Of a DNA stretch of 64,000 bases, positions 25,882 through 34,381 are shown piece after piece; the stretch's first letter is position 1, and every line of letters starts with the position of its first letter. Made by a program: the position numbers and the translations under genes. The stretch is taken from NCBI GenBank assembly GCA_903838705.1, contig CAILZL010000004.1, positions 62,001 to 126,000 of the forward strand, given 5' to 3'. Source of the DNA: an uncultured Pseudomonadota bacterium (GTDB lineage: Bacteria > Pseudomonadota > Gammaproteobacteria > Steroidobacterales > Steroidobacteraceae). A model generated the notes under the pieces. The model made no database searches, had not been told where the DNA came from, and saw only the letters and a program-made list of their open reading frames with translations.

Positions 25882-26561
25882 GCAGCGTGCTCGTACAGTA
25901 CGGCCTCTTCAATCTCGCGTTCGCTTAAGCCGTAGTCATCGGCGAGTTCGGCGGCGGTTTCGCCGGCATCAATCCGCTCGGCGATCGCGCCCGTGCTGAT
26001 GCCACGGCTGGCGATGACAGGCCGACCGAAGGAGATTTGCGGATCAATGGCGATGGGACGGTTGTCGGTGAGCACGCTGCCGGAAGCGAACGGATAGAGC
26101 CGCACCGGGAACTTCCATTGATCCCATTCGACACGGGCTAGGTGCTCGTTGAAGAGGTGCCGCATGGCGATCTGGCCGGAGGCCGATAACTCAATCAGTT
26201 GACCATAGCGTTCAAGTAGCAGCTTGCCTGCATCGGTGCGCAGTTTCGGGCTGAGCAGCAGGCGTTCGATTTGCAATTGCTTTTCGGCGTAGCTTAGCGC
26301 TTTGCGAAGGGCATCCATCGATACGCCGTGCTCGGTGCGCAGCGAACGCAGCACATGGGCTTCGATCAAGTTCCAGAACGATAGCGATGCCGGTTGCTTG
26401 ATCGCGGGGTGAATCAACGGGCGAAATTGGGCCACGCCATCCGCTTTGGGATAAGCACGCCCGACCACCCATGAGCGCAAGGTAGCCGGCGCCACTTTCA
26501 CATAGCGCGCCGCCTCCGACAGGGTGTAGGCAGGCTTATTGCGGATGTCGTTCTTTTGCAT
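25878..26561 (-). CDS. VapB45-like antitoxin, MerR-type N terminus plus DUF433
   Basis: A 227-aa protein; I start at the ATG complement 26559-26561, with GAGGTGAG about ten bases upstream. An in-frame extension to 26675 is unlikely. Residues about 8-45 form an excisionase/MerR-like HTH (YTLSEAARYVKVAPATLRSW). Residues about 165-225 are DUF433 (IAIDPQISFGRPVIASRGIS, ELADDYGLSEREIEEAVLYE). This architecture with a downstream PIN-like gene is that of Rv2018/Rv2019 (VapBC45). It probably binds its own promoter and neutralises the toxin. A palindrome GGGTC-TCGTC-GACCC lies upstream. Confidence 0.82.
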   Translation of the reverse strand: MQKNDIRNKPAYTLSEAARYVKVAPATLRSWVVGRAYPKADGVAQFRPLIHPAIKQPASLSFWNLIEAHVLRSLRTEHGVSMDALRKALSYAEKQLQIERLLLSPKLRTDAGKLLLERYGQLIELSASGQIAMRHLFNEHLARVEWDQWKFPVRLYPFASGSVLTDNRPIAIDPQISFGRPVIASRGISTGAIAERIDAGETAAELADDYGLSEREIEEAVLYEHAA

Positions 26562-26603
26562 GTTGAACCGGCTCACCTCGTGGTGGTACCCGTCAGACAA
26601 GGC

Positions 26604-26618
26604 GGGTCTCGTCGACCC
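26604..26618. promoter_or_regulatory. Inverted repeat GGGTC/GACCC upstream of the VapB45-like gene
   Basis: Arms GGGTC (26604-26608) and GACCC (26614-26618), 43 bases upstream of the antitoxin ATG. This is the expected place for autoregulation. The short arms make this a weak call. Confidence 0.3.
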
Positions 26619-26732
26619 TCTACGCGCTAATAATAGCATCAGACAAGTATGCGGTGGAAACTGGGTGCTGATCATGAGACCCTCACCAACCCTGGGGTAT
26701 CCTTCGCTAAGTAATCAAGGACATACGGTTTC

Positions 26733-26945
26733 ATGACCCTGAACGAATCCATCATCGAAGACGTTGCGCTCGAATGGCTTACTGAGCTGGGCTATACCAT
26801 CGGCCATGGGCCACACATGGCACCAGGCGAACTGGCGGCGGAGCGCACGTCATTCAGTGATGCGGTGCTGGTGGTGCCCCTAGTCACCGCCAAAGCCCGA
26901 CTCAAACCGACTCCTAGATACGCTCGCCTTTCTGTTCTCAAATAA
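26733..26945 (+). pseudogene. hsdR: Truncated hsdR 5' fragment, copy B
   Basis: ATG with the peptide MTLNESIIEDVALEWLTELG, then [20 protein letters not shown]. It matches the real HsdR N terminus for about 57 codons, until the sequence diverges near KARLKPTP and ends at TAA. At DNA level its first 75 bases are closer to copy A, and its later part is closer to the functional hsdR. It lies between the VapBC45-like and MNT/HEPN modules. Confidence 0.85.
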
Positions 26946-26969
26946 GCTACAATTGTTCTCAATATGAGA
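26934..26969 (+). promoter_or_regulatory. Promoter and operator of the MNT/HEPN module
   Basis: A -10-like TACAAT (26948-26953) is framed by two direct GTTCTCAA repeats (26934-26941 and 26955-26962), 21 bases apart. The second belongs to a palindrome TCTCA-ATA-TGAGA (26957-26969) that covers the ATG at 26964. Binding there by the winged-helix product would block its own transcription. No -35 is convincing and no Shine-Dalgarno precedes the ATG, so the mRNA may be leaderless. Confidence 0.5.
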
Positions 26970-27596
26970 TCAAGGCATATTACTTCTACTGCACCGCAAC
27001 TGGTGGAAATCCTTTTTGGTGCGTATCGCCGCCAAATTCTGGGGCTATTGTTGCTGCGCCCGGACGAAACCTTTTACGTACGTGAGATCGCCCGACTTAC
27101 GGGTGTTCCAGCAGGGTCGTTGCATCGGGAGTTGACACTCCTAAGTCAGGCTGGACTCCTAATACGTACATCAGCAGGTAATCAGGTTCGCTATCAAGCA
27201 GATATGGATTGCCCTATCCATGCCGAGCTGGCCAGTATTTTTCGTAAGACTGCCGGACTGGCGGATGTGCTACGTGAGCTACTGGGTCCGCTGCAAAAGA
27301 AGATCTCACTGGCGCTGGTGTTTGGTTCAGTGGCTCAAGGTAAGGCACGCACTACCAGTGACATTGATCTGTTGGTGGTTGGCTCGGTGCCATTTCCTAC
27401 GGTGGTTGAAGCCTGCCACACAGGCACGTTACGACTGGGACGTGAGGTCAACCCGGTAGTAATGACTAAAACGGCATTTCAGACAAAATTGAAACAGGGT
27501 GATCGTTTTATATCTAGAATCGCAAAGGAGCCGAAAATTATCGTGCTTGGAGACATCAGTGAGTTTGGCAAATCTACTGAAGATCGGACAACTTAA
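26964..27596 (+). CDS. Winged-helix MNT-type nucleotidyltransferase (antitoxin-like)
   Basis: A 210-aa protein. Residues about 12-75 form a winged helix-turn-helix (LLRPDETFYVREIARLTGVP, LHRELTLLSQAGLLIR). Residues about 105-165 are a minimal nucleotidyltransferase with the catalytic signature GSVAQGKARTTSDIDLLVVG (GS...DxD). In MNT/HEPN toxin-antitoxin pairs the MNT protein AMPylates the HEPN toxin to silence it. Here an added DNA-binding domain suggests direct autoregulation. It overlaps the HEPN gene by 38 bases. It lies directly behind hsdR fragment B. Confidence 0.85.
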   Translation: MRSRHITSTAPQLVEILFGAYRRQILGLLLLRPDETFYVREIARLTGVPAGSLHRELTLLSQAGLLIRTSAGNQVRYQADMDCPIHAELASIFRKTAGLADVLRELLGPLQKKISLALVFGSVAQGKARTTSDIDLLVVGSVPFPTVVEACHTGTLRLGREVNPVVMTKTAFQTKLKQGDRFISRIAKEPKIIVLGDISEFGKSTEDRTT

Positions 27597-27999
27597 GCTG
27601 CATCCAACTGATGCTGAAGAGATTGAGCGGTTGCTAATTGCAGCACAGCGTAATCTGCGCGATGCTCATGTCACGACCATTAGCGCCGAGACTCGCTTCG
27701 ATGCGGCTTACAAAGCAATTATGCAATGTGCATTGGCGGCGTTGATGATGCACGGCTATCGACCAGATACGAATCGCCCTGGCCATCACATGACAGTCGT
27801 ACAGAGCTTGCCGTTGACTGTAGATATTGAAGCCAAGCGCGTGGTGGTTCTGGATGCGCTACGTCGGCAGCGTAATGTGGCCGATTACAGCGGTGATGAT
27901 ATTGACGAATCCACGGCTGAACATTGCATTACTGAAGCTGAGAAATTGATTGCAAACGTAATTAGTTGGCGCGCAGCACACAGGCCTTCACTGATCTAA
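27559..27999 (+). CDS. HEPN-domain protein (toxin-like partner of MNT)
   Basis: A 146-aa helical protein. I use the GTG at 27559, which has GGAG at 27549-27552; the open frame extends upstream inside the MNT gene. The core RNLRDAHVTTISAETRFDAA, YKAIMQCALAALMMHGY and DALRRQRNVADYSG match HEPN proteins paired with nucleotidyltransferases. The RNase motif R-x4-6-H is not evident: RRQRNVADY has Asp-Tyr where His is usual, so activity may be altered. It ends 36 bases before the intact hsdR, and probably shares its transcript. Confidence 0.8.
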   Translation: MSLANLLKIGQLKLHPTDAEEIERLLIAAQRNLRDAHVTTISAETRFDAAYKAIMQCALAALMMHGYRPDTNRPGHHMTVVQSLPLTVDIEAKRVVVLDALRRQRNVADYSGDDIDESTAEHCITEAEKLIANVISWRAAHRPSLI

Positions 28000-28034
28000 A
28001 AAAAGATAATCACCGGAAAGCATAGGACCGCACA

Positions 28035-31000
28035 GTGATAAACGCATTGAACGAATCTATAGTTGAATATGCCGCGTTGGAGTGGCTTGCTGAGCTGGGC
28101 TATGCCATCGGCCATGGGCCACACATGGCACCAGGCGAACCGGCAGCGGAACGCACGTCATTCAGTGATGTGGTGCTGGTGGAGCGTCTAGGCACTGCCA
28201 TAGCCCAACTCAACCCCACTATTCCCTTCGATGCTCAGGAAGATGCACTGCGTAAGGTGCTGCGCATTGCCACGCCGTCGCTCATTCAAACTAATCGCGC
28301 ATTTCATCGCATGCTGCGAGATGGTGTGGAGGTGGAATACCCGCGTGCCGATGGCAGCATTGCCGGCGATCATGTACGGCTGGTGAACTTTAATGATGTT
28401 GCCGCCAATGACTGGCTGGCGGTGAATCAATTCACGGTGATAGAGGCGCAGCACAACCGGCGGCCAGACATCCTGGTGTTTGTGAATGGCTTGCCACTTG
28501 GCGTCATTGAGCTGAAGAACGCAGCTGATGAAGACGCCACGATCTGGACAGCCTATGCCCAATTGCAGACCTATAAATCAGAAATTCCCTCGCTGTTGCA
28601 ATACAACGCGGCACTGGTGCTGTCGGATGGCCTTGAAGCACGTATCGGCTCGCTGACCGCCAATCAGGAATGGTTCAAGGTCTGGCGCACGATTGATGGT
28701 GAAGGTGACGCACCTAAAAGCGCGTTAGAACTTGAGGTATTGATAAAAGGTGTATTCGCCCGACACCGCTTTCTGGACCTGCTGCAACACTTCGTTGTGT
28801 TTGAAGAAGACCCAGATAGCGGAGCCATTCACAAGATCATCGCCGGCTATCATCAATTTCATGCAGTGAATGCGGCAGTAGAAGAAACCGTGCGCGCCAG
28901 TGGCATGCACGATATTCAGGATGAACGCGGCGAATACTGGGCCGGACGCATGCATGGCGGCAAACCTGGGGATCGTCGTGCCGGTGTGGTCTGGCACACG
29001 CAGGGCAGCGGCAAGAGCTTCTCGATGCTGTTTTATGCCGCACGGATGGTACGCCATGCTGCTATGCAGAACCCTACGCTGGTGGTGTTGACCGACCGTA
29101 ACGATCTGGACGATCAATTATTCGGGCAGTTCCAGCGCTGCCATGACATGCTTGGCCAGACGCCCATACAGGCCGCATCTCGCGACCAGTTGCGTGATTT
29201 GTTGTCCGTCGCCAGCGGCGGCGTGGTGTTCACTACCATTCAGAAGTTCCTGCCCCCAAAGGTCGATGGCGTGAGCGGCAACATGCCGGCCCTATCCAAT
29301 CGTCGCAACATTGTGGTGATCGCTGATGAAGCACACCGCAGTCAGTACGACCTGATTGATGGTCTGGCCAGACACATGCGCGATGCCCTGCCGAATGCCT
29401 CGTTCATCGGTTTTACCGGCACGCCCATTGAAAAGAATGATGCCAATACCCGAGCAGTATTCGGTGACTACATCAGCATCTATGACATCCAGCGTGCAGT
29501 GGCCGATAAGGCGACGGTGCCAATCTACTACGAGAGCCGCATTGCCAAGCTGAGTTTGAATGCCAGCGAATTGCCCAAGCTGGATGAAGAATTCGAGGAC
29601 ATCACCGAAGGCGAGGAGGACAACCGCAAGGAAAAGCTCAAGAGCAAGTGGGCCGCACTGGAAGCACTGGTAGGTGACCCCAAGCGTATTGCGCTGATTG
29701 CTGCTGATTTAGTCACCCACTTTGAAAAGCGCATTGAAGCCATGAATGGCAAGGCCATGGTGGTGTGCATGAGCCGCCGCATTTGCGTTGACCTGTATGA
29801 AGCCATCATCAAGCTGCGACCTGACTGGGCCAGCAGCAAGGATGACGATGCCGAATCTGAGAAAGGCAAATCATGTATCGCCAAGGTCATCATGACCGGC
29901 AGTGCCGATGATGGCCCTGATTGGCAGCCGCATATTCGCAATAAAGAAAAGCGCCGCAAGCTGGCGAATCGATTCAAGGACAGCAAAGACCCGTTCCGTA
30001 TCGTGATCGTGCGCGACATGTGGCTGACTGGATTTGATGCCCCGTGCCTGCACACTATGTATGCCGACAAGCCCATGCAGGGGCATGGACTGATGCAGGC
30101 CATCGCCCGTGTGAACCGTGTGTTCCGCGACAAACCAGGTGGACTGGTTGTCGATTACCTGGGACTGGCGGATCAACTCAAGAAGGCACTGGCTACCTAC
30201 ACTGAAAGTGGTGGCAGGGGTGATCCTACTTACGATACCAAGCAGGCCATTGCGATCATGCTGGAAAAGCACGGCGTTGCAAGCGACATGCTGCATGGCT
30301 TTGACTGGCAGGGGCTGGTGAACCAGCCGAAAGCACTTCTGTCTGCATTGCCCCCAGCCCGTGAGCACATTCTGGAACAGGAGGATGGCAAGCAACGCTT
30401 TGTAAAAGTGGTGACTGATCTATCCAGTGCATTTGCACTGTGTGCCGCCAGTGATGAAGCCACAGCCATTCGCGATGAAGTGAGCTTCTTCCAGGCATTA
30501 CAGGCAACGCTGAGCAAGCAAAGCAGTGCCAGCCGTAAAACACCTGAACAGATCGATGCTGCCATCCGGCAACTGGTCTCCAAGGCCATCACTACCGATG
30601 GTCAGGTGATCGATGTATTCACAGCAGCCGGATTATCCAAGCCCGACATCAGCATCCTGTCAGATCAGTTCCTTGCCGAAGTACGCGGCCTGAAGCACAA
30701 GAATGTGGCGGCTGAACTGCTTGAGAAGCTACTCAAGGATGAGATCAAGGCACGCTCGAAGCGAAATCTGGTACAGAGTCAGCTGTTCAGCGAGAAGCTG
30801 AAGAAGACACTCAATGCGTACCACAATAGAGCCATTGCCACGCAGGAAGTCATTGAGGAACTGATAAAGCTGGCCAGGGAAATGAACGCCGCCACCCAGC
30901 GAGGTGAAGACCTGGGACTCAATGAGGATGAAATCGCGTTTTATGATGCATTAGCCAGTAATGAAAGCGCCATCAAGGCCATGGGTGATGACAAGCTCAA

Positions 31001-31199
31001 GCTGATTGCCACTGAGTTGATCAGCCAGGTTCGCAAGAGTGTCACGATCGACTGGACTCTCCGCGAAAGTGCCCGAGCCAGAATTCGGGTGATGGTCAAA
31101 CGTATCCTCAATAAATACGGTTACCCACCTGACCTTCAGGAAGAAGCAGTGAAAACGGTATTGCAGCAGGCAGAACTGCTATGCGCAGACTGGGTGTAG
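28035..31199 (+). CDS. hsdR: Type I RM restriction/translocase subunit HsdR, full length
   Basis: A 1054-aa HsdR. GTG start; N terminus [20 protein letters not shown]. The PD-(D/E)xK nuclease region ends in [20 protein letters not shown] (about 150-170). The SF2 motor has Walker A HTQGSGKS (about 320), [13 protein letters not shown] and MWLTGFDAP, and QAIARVNR as motif VI. The C-terminal helical domain binds the methylase core. It uses ATP to translocate DNA and cut unmethylated DNA. The gene appears intact and normal in length. It is now 2.7 kb from its ancestral operon position and lies 36 bases behind the HEPN gene. With hsdM broken it should be inactive unless hsdM is supplied in trans. 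Confidence 0.96.
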   Translation: MINALNESIVEYAALEWLAELGYAIGHGPHMAPGEPAAERTSFSDVVLVERLGTAIAQLNPTIPFDAQEDALRKVLRIATPSLIQTNRAFHRMLRDGVEVEYPRADGSIAGDHVRLVNFNDVAANDWLAVNQFTVIEAQHNRRPDILVFVNGLPLGVIELKNAADEDATIWTAYAQLQTYKSEIPSLLQYNAALVLSDGLEARIGSLTANQEWFKVWRTIDGEGDAPKSALELEVLIKGVFARHRFLDLLQHFVVFEEDPDSGAIHKIIAGYHQFHAVNAAVEETVRASGMHDIQDERGEYWAGRMHGGKPGDRRAGVVWHTQGSGKSFSMLFYAARMVRHAAMQNPTLVVLTDRNDLDDQLFGQFQRCHDMLGQTPIQAASRDQLRDLLSVASGGVVFTTIQKFLPPKVDGVSGNMPALSNRRNIVVIADEAHRSQYDLIDGLARHMRDALPNASFIGFTGTPIEKNDANTRAVFGDYISIYDIQRAVADKATVPIYYESRIAKLSLNASELPKLDEEFEDITEGEEDNRKEKLKSKWAALEALVGDPKRIALIAADLVTHFEKRIEAMNGKAMVVCMSRRICVDLYEAIIKLRPDWASSKDDDAESEKGKSCIAKVIMTGSADDGPDWQPHIRNKEKRRKLANRFKDSKDPFRIVIVRDMWLTGFDAPCLHTMYADKPMQGHGLMQAIARVNRVFRDKPGGLVVDYLGLADQLKKALATYTESGGRGDPTYDTKQAIAIMLEKHGVASDMLHGFDWQGLVNQPKALLSALPPAREHILEQEDGKQRFVKVVTDLSSAFALCAASDEATAIRDEVSFFQALQATLSKQSSASRKTPEQIDAAIRQLVSKAITTDGQVIDVFTAAGLSKPDISILSDQFLAEVRGLKHKNVAAELLEKLLKDEIKARSKRNLVQSQLFSEKLKKTLNAYHNRAIATQEVIEELIKLAREMNAATQRGEDLGLNEDEIAFYDALASNESAIKAMGDDKLKLIATELISQVRKSVTIDWTLRESARARIRVMVKRILNKYGYPPDLQEEAVKTVLQQAELLCADWV

Positions 31200-31526
31200 C
31201 CATGTTTATCCATTCTGGATATCAGTGGCAGCAAAGGGCAATGGCAATAGAAACGGAATTGAATGTCAGCTCTGCGATCAGCTACTAATCTGCACTCGAG
31301 TTCATAAGGATTCATTGCTCATTTTCTCTGAGCATACAAATCAATTTATGGTGAGCAACCCCAGTTTTGGCAGCATCTGAACTGCGCGGCGCTGTCTATT
31401 TTTTACGCAGAGTGACCTCATTGAGGAGGCTACCTTTATGTCAGTTTGGATGCTTATTTGCTGGTGACTTTTTGGTGACGTAGAGCAAGCCGAAATACTG
31501 GCAGTTCACGCAAGCCTTTGATTTCA
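31200..31526. other. Right-end non-coding region of the island
   Basis: 327 bases between hsdR and the tRNA. No integrase or fragment is seen. It contains the phased repeats at 31462-31479 and a nine-codon ORF (MSVWMLICW, ATG 31438) with a strong GAGGAGG. I do not call that ORF a gene. Confidence 0.6.
31462..31479. repeat. Phased TGGTGAC direct repeats next to the tRNA attachment site
   Basis: TGGTGAC at 31462-31468 and again at 31473-31479, 11 bases apart, 48 bases inside the island from the att repeat. The complement (GTCACCA) and the 11-base phasing resemble the left-end repeats at 4566 and 4752. Candidate integrase or excisionase arm sites. Confidence 0.4.
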
Positions 31527-31603
31527 TGGCGCGGCTGGAGAGACTCGAACTCCCGACCCCTTGGTTCGAAGCCAAGTGCTCTATCCAACTGAGCTACAGC
31601 CGC
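31527..31603 (-). tRNA. tRNA-Arg(TCG), CCA encoded
   Basis: A 77-base cloverleaf. Acceptor GCGGCTG/CAGCCGC, D-arm GCTC...GAGC, anticodon stem CTTGG/CCAAG with loop CTTCGAA giving anticodon TCG (reads CGA and related Arg codons). T-arm GGGAG-TTCGAGT-CTCTC with one G-U pair, discriminator G, then CCA. The 3' 45 bases are duplicated at 4634-4678. The gene is intact, as expected when an island restores the tRNA 3' end on integration. Confidence 0.95.
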
Positions 31604-31782
31604 GTGATTGAGGGACGCAGTTTAACAGCACGCCCGGATATCGGCACGACATTGTGATGCGATCTGTCTGGCAGATGCTTGCTTCAAGGTGGCGACAGAC
31701 CATGCAGGGCTCCCTCGCTGCACCACAAAGTCGTATGCTAAAAGGTAAGGCACATTCCAACCAGATCACGGGGGCAAGCGGC

Positions 31783-32946
31783 ATGGATTTCATACTTACT
31801 GAAGAGCAGCAGATGATCCAGCAGGTTGCCCGCGAATTTGCGCAACAGGAAATAGTGCCCGTAGCTGCAACATTCGATGCATCGGGTAACTTTCCACGCG
31901 ACACCATTGCCCGCGCCGGCGAACTGGGCTTCATGGGCGTGGAAGTGCCGGAACAATATGGCGGCTCGGGCCTGGATACTGTCTGCTATGCACTGGTGAT
32001 GGAAGAAATCGCAGCGGCAGATGCTGCTCATTCCACCATAGTGTCAGTCAACAACTCGCTGTACAGCACCGGGATTCTTGCGTACGGAACTGAAGAACAG
32101 AAGCAACGATTTGTTACACCTGTGGCAACAGGCAAAGCCATCGGTTGTTATGGATTGACAGAGCCACAGTCCGGCTCCGATGCCGCCGCCATGCGTACCC
32201 GTGCAGAGCTGTCTGCTGATGGATCACACTACCTGATCAATGGCAAGAAAGCCTGGATCACTTCAGGACCGGTCGCTGACTACATGGTGATGTTTGCTGT
32301 TACGAATCCTGAGAAAAAAGCCAAAGGCATTTCTGCATTCATACTGGATACACATCAACCGGGATTCATTCGCGGCAAAACCGAACCCAAGATGGGTATC
32401 CGCGCTTCGGCCACCTGCGAAATTGAATTTGAAAACTTCCGTTGCCCTGCAGAGAACCGACTCGGTAAGGAAGGCCAGGGATTTGCCATTGCGATGGACA
32501 TACTGGATTCGGGCCGTATCGGAATTGCAGCGCAATCGGTAGGCATTGCCCGTGCAGCGTACGAGGCCTCATTGCAATATGCGCGTGAGCGCAAGGCGTT
32601 TGGTTCAGCCATCGGAAGTTTCGAAATGATCCAGCACAAACTCGCTGATATGAAATGCAAACTGGAAGCCGCCCGGCTGCTGACACTGCAAGCGGCCTGG
32701 AAGCGCTCTCGCATCAAGGGCACCAGCGAACGCTGCACGCTGGAAGGCTCGATGGCCAAACTGTTTGCATCTGAAGCAGCCATGTTCTGCGCCCACGCAG
32801 CAGTGCAGATACATGGCGGCATGGGCTATTCAAAAGAATTGCCCATTGAACGCTACTTCCGGGATGCCAAAATCACTGAGATATACGAGGGCACCAGCGA
32901 GATTCAGCGTATGGTGATCGCGCGACTGGAAACCGGACTGCGGTAA
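31783..32946 (+). CDS. Acyl-CoA dehydrogenase (short-chain type)
   Basis: A 387-aa FAD enzyme of beta-oxidation that oxidises acyl-CoA to enoyl-CoA and passes electrons to ETF. The ATG at 31783 gives the standard N terminus MDFILTEEQQMIQQVAREFA. Signatures CYGLTEPQSGSDAAAMRT and ERKAFGSAIGSFEMIQHKLA are clear. The catalytic base Glu lies in ITEIYEGTSEIQRM (about 365), as in short-chain and butyryl-CoA dehydrogenases. It is the first gene on the chromosomal side of the tRNA. No other fatty-acid gene lies nearby. Confidence 0.95.
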   Translation: MDFILTEEQQMIQQVAREFAQQEIVPVAATFDASGNFPRDTIARAGELGFMGVEVPEQYGGSGLDTVCYALVMEEIAAADAAHSTIVSVNNSLYSTGILAYGTEEQKQRFVTPVATGKAIGCYGLTEPQSGSDAAAMRTRAELSADGSHYLINGKKAWITSGPVADYMVMFAVTNPEKKAKGISAFILDTHQPGFIRGKTEPKMGIRASATCEIEFENFRCPAENRLGKEGQGFAIAMDILDSGRIGIAAQSVGIARAAYEASLQYARERKAFGSAIGSFEMIQHKLADMKCKLEAARLLTLQAAWKRSRIKGTSERCTLEGSMAKLFASEAAMFCAHAAVQIHGGMGYSKELPIERYFRDAKITEIYEGTSEIQRMVIARLETGLR

Positions 32947-33043
32947 GTTGCGACCATAATACTGGTGAGACTGACGCATATTCCGGCTGATTGAAACCTG
33001 CCAAGGGTTTATCATGGCCGCCCCCTTTTCAGCAGGTCTGTAA

Positions 33044-34369
33044 ATGTCATTTGCCGCCCTTGGCCTGACGCCTTCGTTAGTGCGCGCTGTAGCTGACAGT
33101 GGCTATGCAGCCCCTACTGAAATTCAGATTGCAGCGATTCCAGCCATATTGAAAGGTACTGATGTACTGGCCGCTGCACCCACCGGCACTGGCAAGACTG
33201 CCGCATTCGCCTTGCCGATCCTGCAAATGGCAATCAAGTCCACACCGTCTGCACGATCCCCGCATGCGTTAATTCTGGTACCCACACGTGAACTGGCAGC
33301 ACAGGTTGGTGAAGTACTGCGTAGCTTTGCCCGATCCATGACTGAACAACTCAAGATCGTGGTGGCTGCGGGTGGTGTGTCAATCAACCCGCAAATGCTG
33401 GCGCTGCGAGGTCAGACACATATTGTGGTTGCCACACCGGGCCGCCTGCTGGATCTGTCAGATCACAACGCGGTTCAGCTCAGTGAGGTACACACTCTTG
33501 TGCTGGATGAAGCAGATCGACTGCTTGATCTCGGCTTTGCTGATGAACTTAACCGCATTGTGTCCATGTTGCCCGCCAAACGTCAGAATCTGCTGTTTTC
33601 CGCCACATTCCCAGCTTCGGTACAGGCTCTGACTGAGCAACTGCTGCACGATCCATGCGTTATTAAAAACGAACCGGCAGCCAGCTCAACACCGGCGATC
33701 ACGCAGCGATCAATCATGGTGGACAAGGAAGCCCGCACTCCACTGTTAAGGCATCTGCTGAAAACGGAACAATGGCCAAGGGTGCTGGTGTTTGTTGCTA
33801 CTCAGTACTCAACGGAGCACATAGCCGACAAATTACGACGCAACCACATTACCGCTGCCGCTCTGCATGGTGAACTCAGCCAGGGCGCGCGCAACAAGGC
33901 ACTGGCAGAGTTCAAATCATCACAGCTGCAGGTGCTGGTTGCTACTGATCTGGCAGGACGTGGAATTGATATTGAAGATCTACCCGCAGTCGTGAATTAC
34001 GATCTGCCACGGTCAGCGGATGATTACATACACCGTATCGGGCGTACCGGCCGCGCCGGCGCAACCGGTACAGTAGTCAGCTTTGTCAGCGCCAGTACCG
34101 AAGCGCATTTCAGACTGATTGAAAAGCGCCAGAACTTCCGGATACAACGCGAGCAGATCACTGGCTTCGAACCGTCTGAAGTCACATTAAACCCCATTGA
34201 TAAAAGCGGCGGCATCAAAGGCAAACGCAAAAGCAAAAAAGACAAATTGCGTGAAGCAGCGCAAGCAAGTGCCGAAGGTGACGCAGTACTCGACAGCAAA
34301 CCCTTAAAGCAGCAATCAGGTTTTGTCTGGCCAGCGCGGCCAGCCAGGACTGACAGCAAACTTGATTAA
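33044..34369 (+). CDS. rhlE: DEAD-box ATP-dependent RNA helicase (RhlE-like)
   Basis: A 441-aa SF2 RNA helicase. The Q-motif region FAALGLTPSLVRAVADSGYA and motif I AAPTGTGKTAAFALP (about 45) start domain 1; PTRELAAQV, DEAD and SAT follow. Domain 2 ends with ATDLAGRGIDIEDLP and HRIGRTGRAG. The tail of about 70 residues is basic (GIKGKRKSKKDKLREAAQAS), typical of RhlE/RNA-binding tails. It remodels ribosomal or mRNA structure. The radical SAM gene starts 12 bases after its stop. Confidence 0.93.
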   Translation: MSFAALGLTPSLVRAVADSGYAAPTEIQIAAIPAILKGTDVLAAAPTGTGKTAAFALPILQMAIKSTPSARSPHALILVPTRELAAQVGEVLRSFARSMTEQLKIVVAAGGVSINPQMLALRGQTHIVVATPGRLLDLSDHNAVQLSEVHTLVLDEADRLLDLGFADELNRIVSMLPAKRQNLLFSATFPASVQALTEQLLHDPCVIKNEPAASSTPAITQRSIMVDKEARTPLLRHLLKTEQWPRVLVFVATQYSTEHIADKLRRNHITAAALHGELSQGARNKALAEFKSSQLQVLVATDLAGRGIDIEDLPAVVNYDLPRSADDYIHRIGRTGRAGATGTVVSFVSASTEAHFRLIEKRQNFRIQREQITGFEPSEVTLNPIDKSGGIKGKRKSKKDKLREAAQASAEGDAVLDSKPLKQQSGFVWPARPARTDSKLD

Positions 34370-34381
34370 CAACTCGCGCTC

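Larger units (their letters stand above)
4634..31571. mobile_element. Putative 27-kb genomic island integrated at tRNA-Arg
   Basis: Bounded by 45-bp perfect direct repeats, one being part of an intact tRNA-Arg. Inside are accessory versions of housekeeping stress genes, each removed from its usual neighbours: lon without clpX/hupB, groEL without groES, ftsH without rlmE/folP. A complete-looking but disrupted type I RM locus and two toxin-antitoxin-like modules are also inside. No integrase, relaxase or transposase is visible, so the element is probably a decayed or trans-mobilised integrative element. The boundaries are direct observation; mobility is inference. Confidence 0.75.

Noticed and set aside
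31438-31467. Nine-codon ORF MSVWMLICW with a strong GAGGAGG
   Set aside because: No gene follows on the same strand that it could attenuate, and it is too short to support; possibly the leader of a lost gene.
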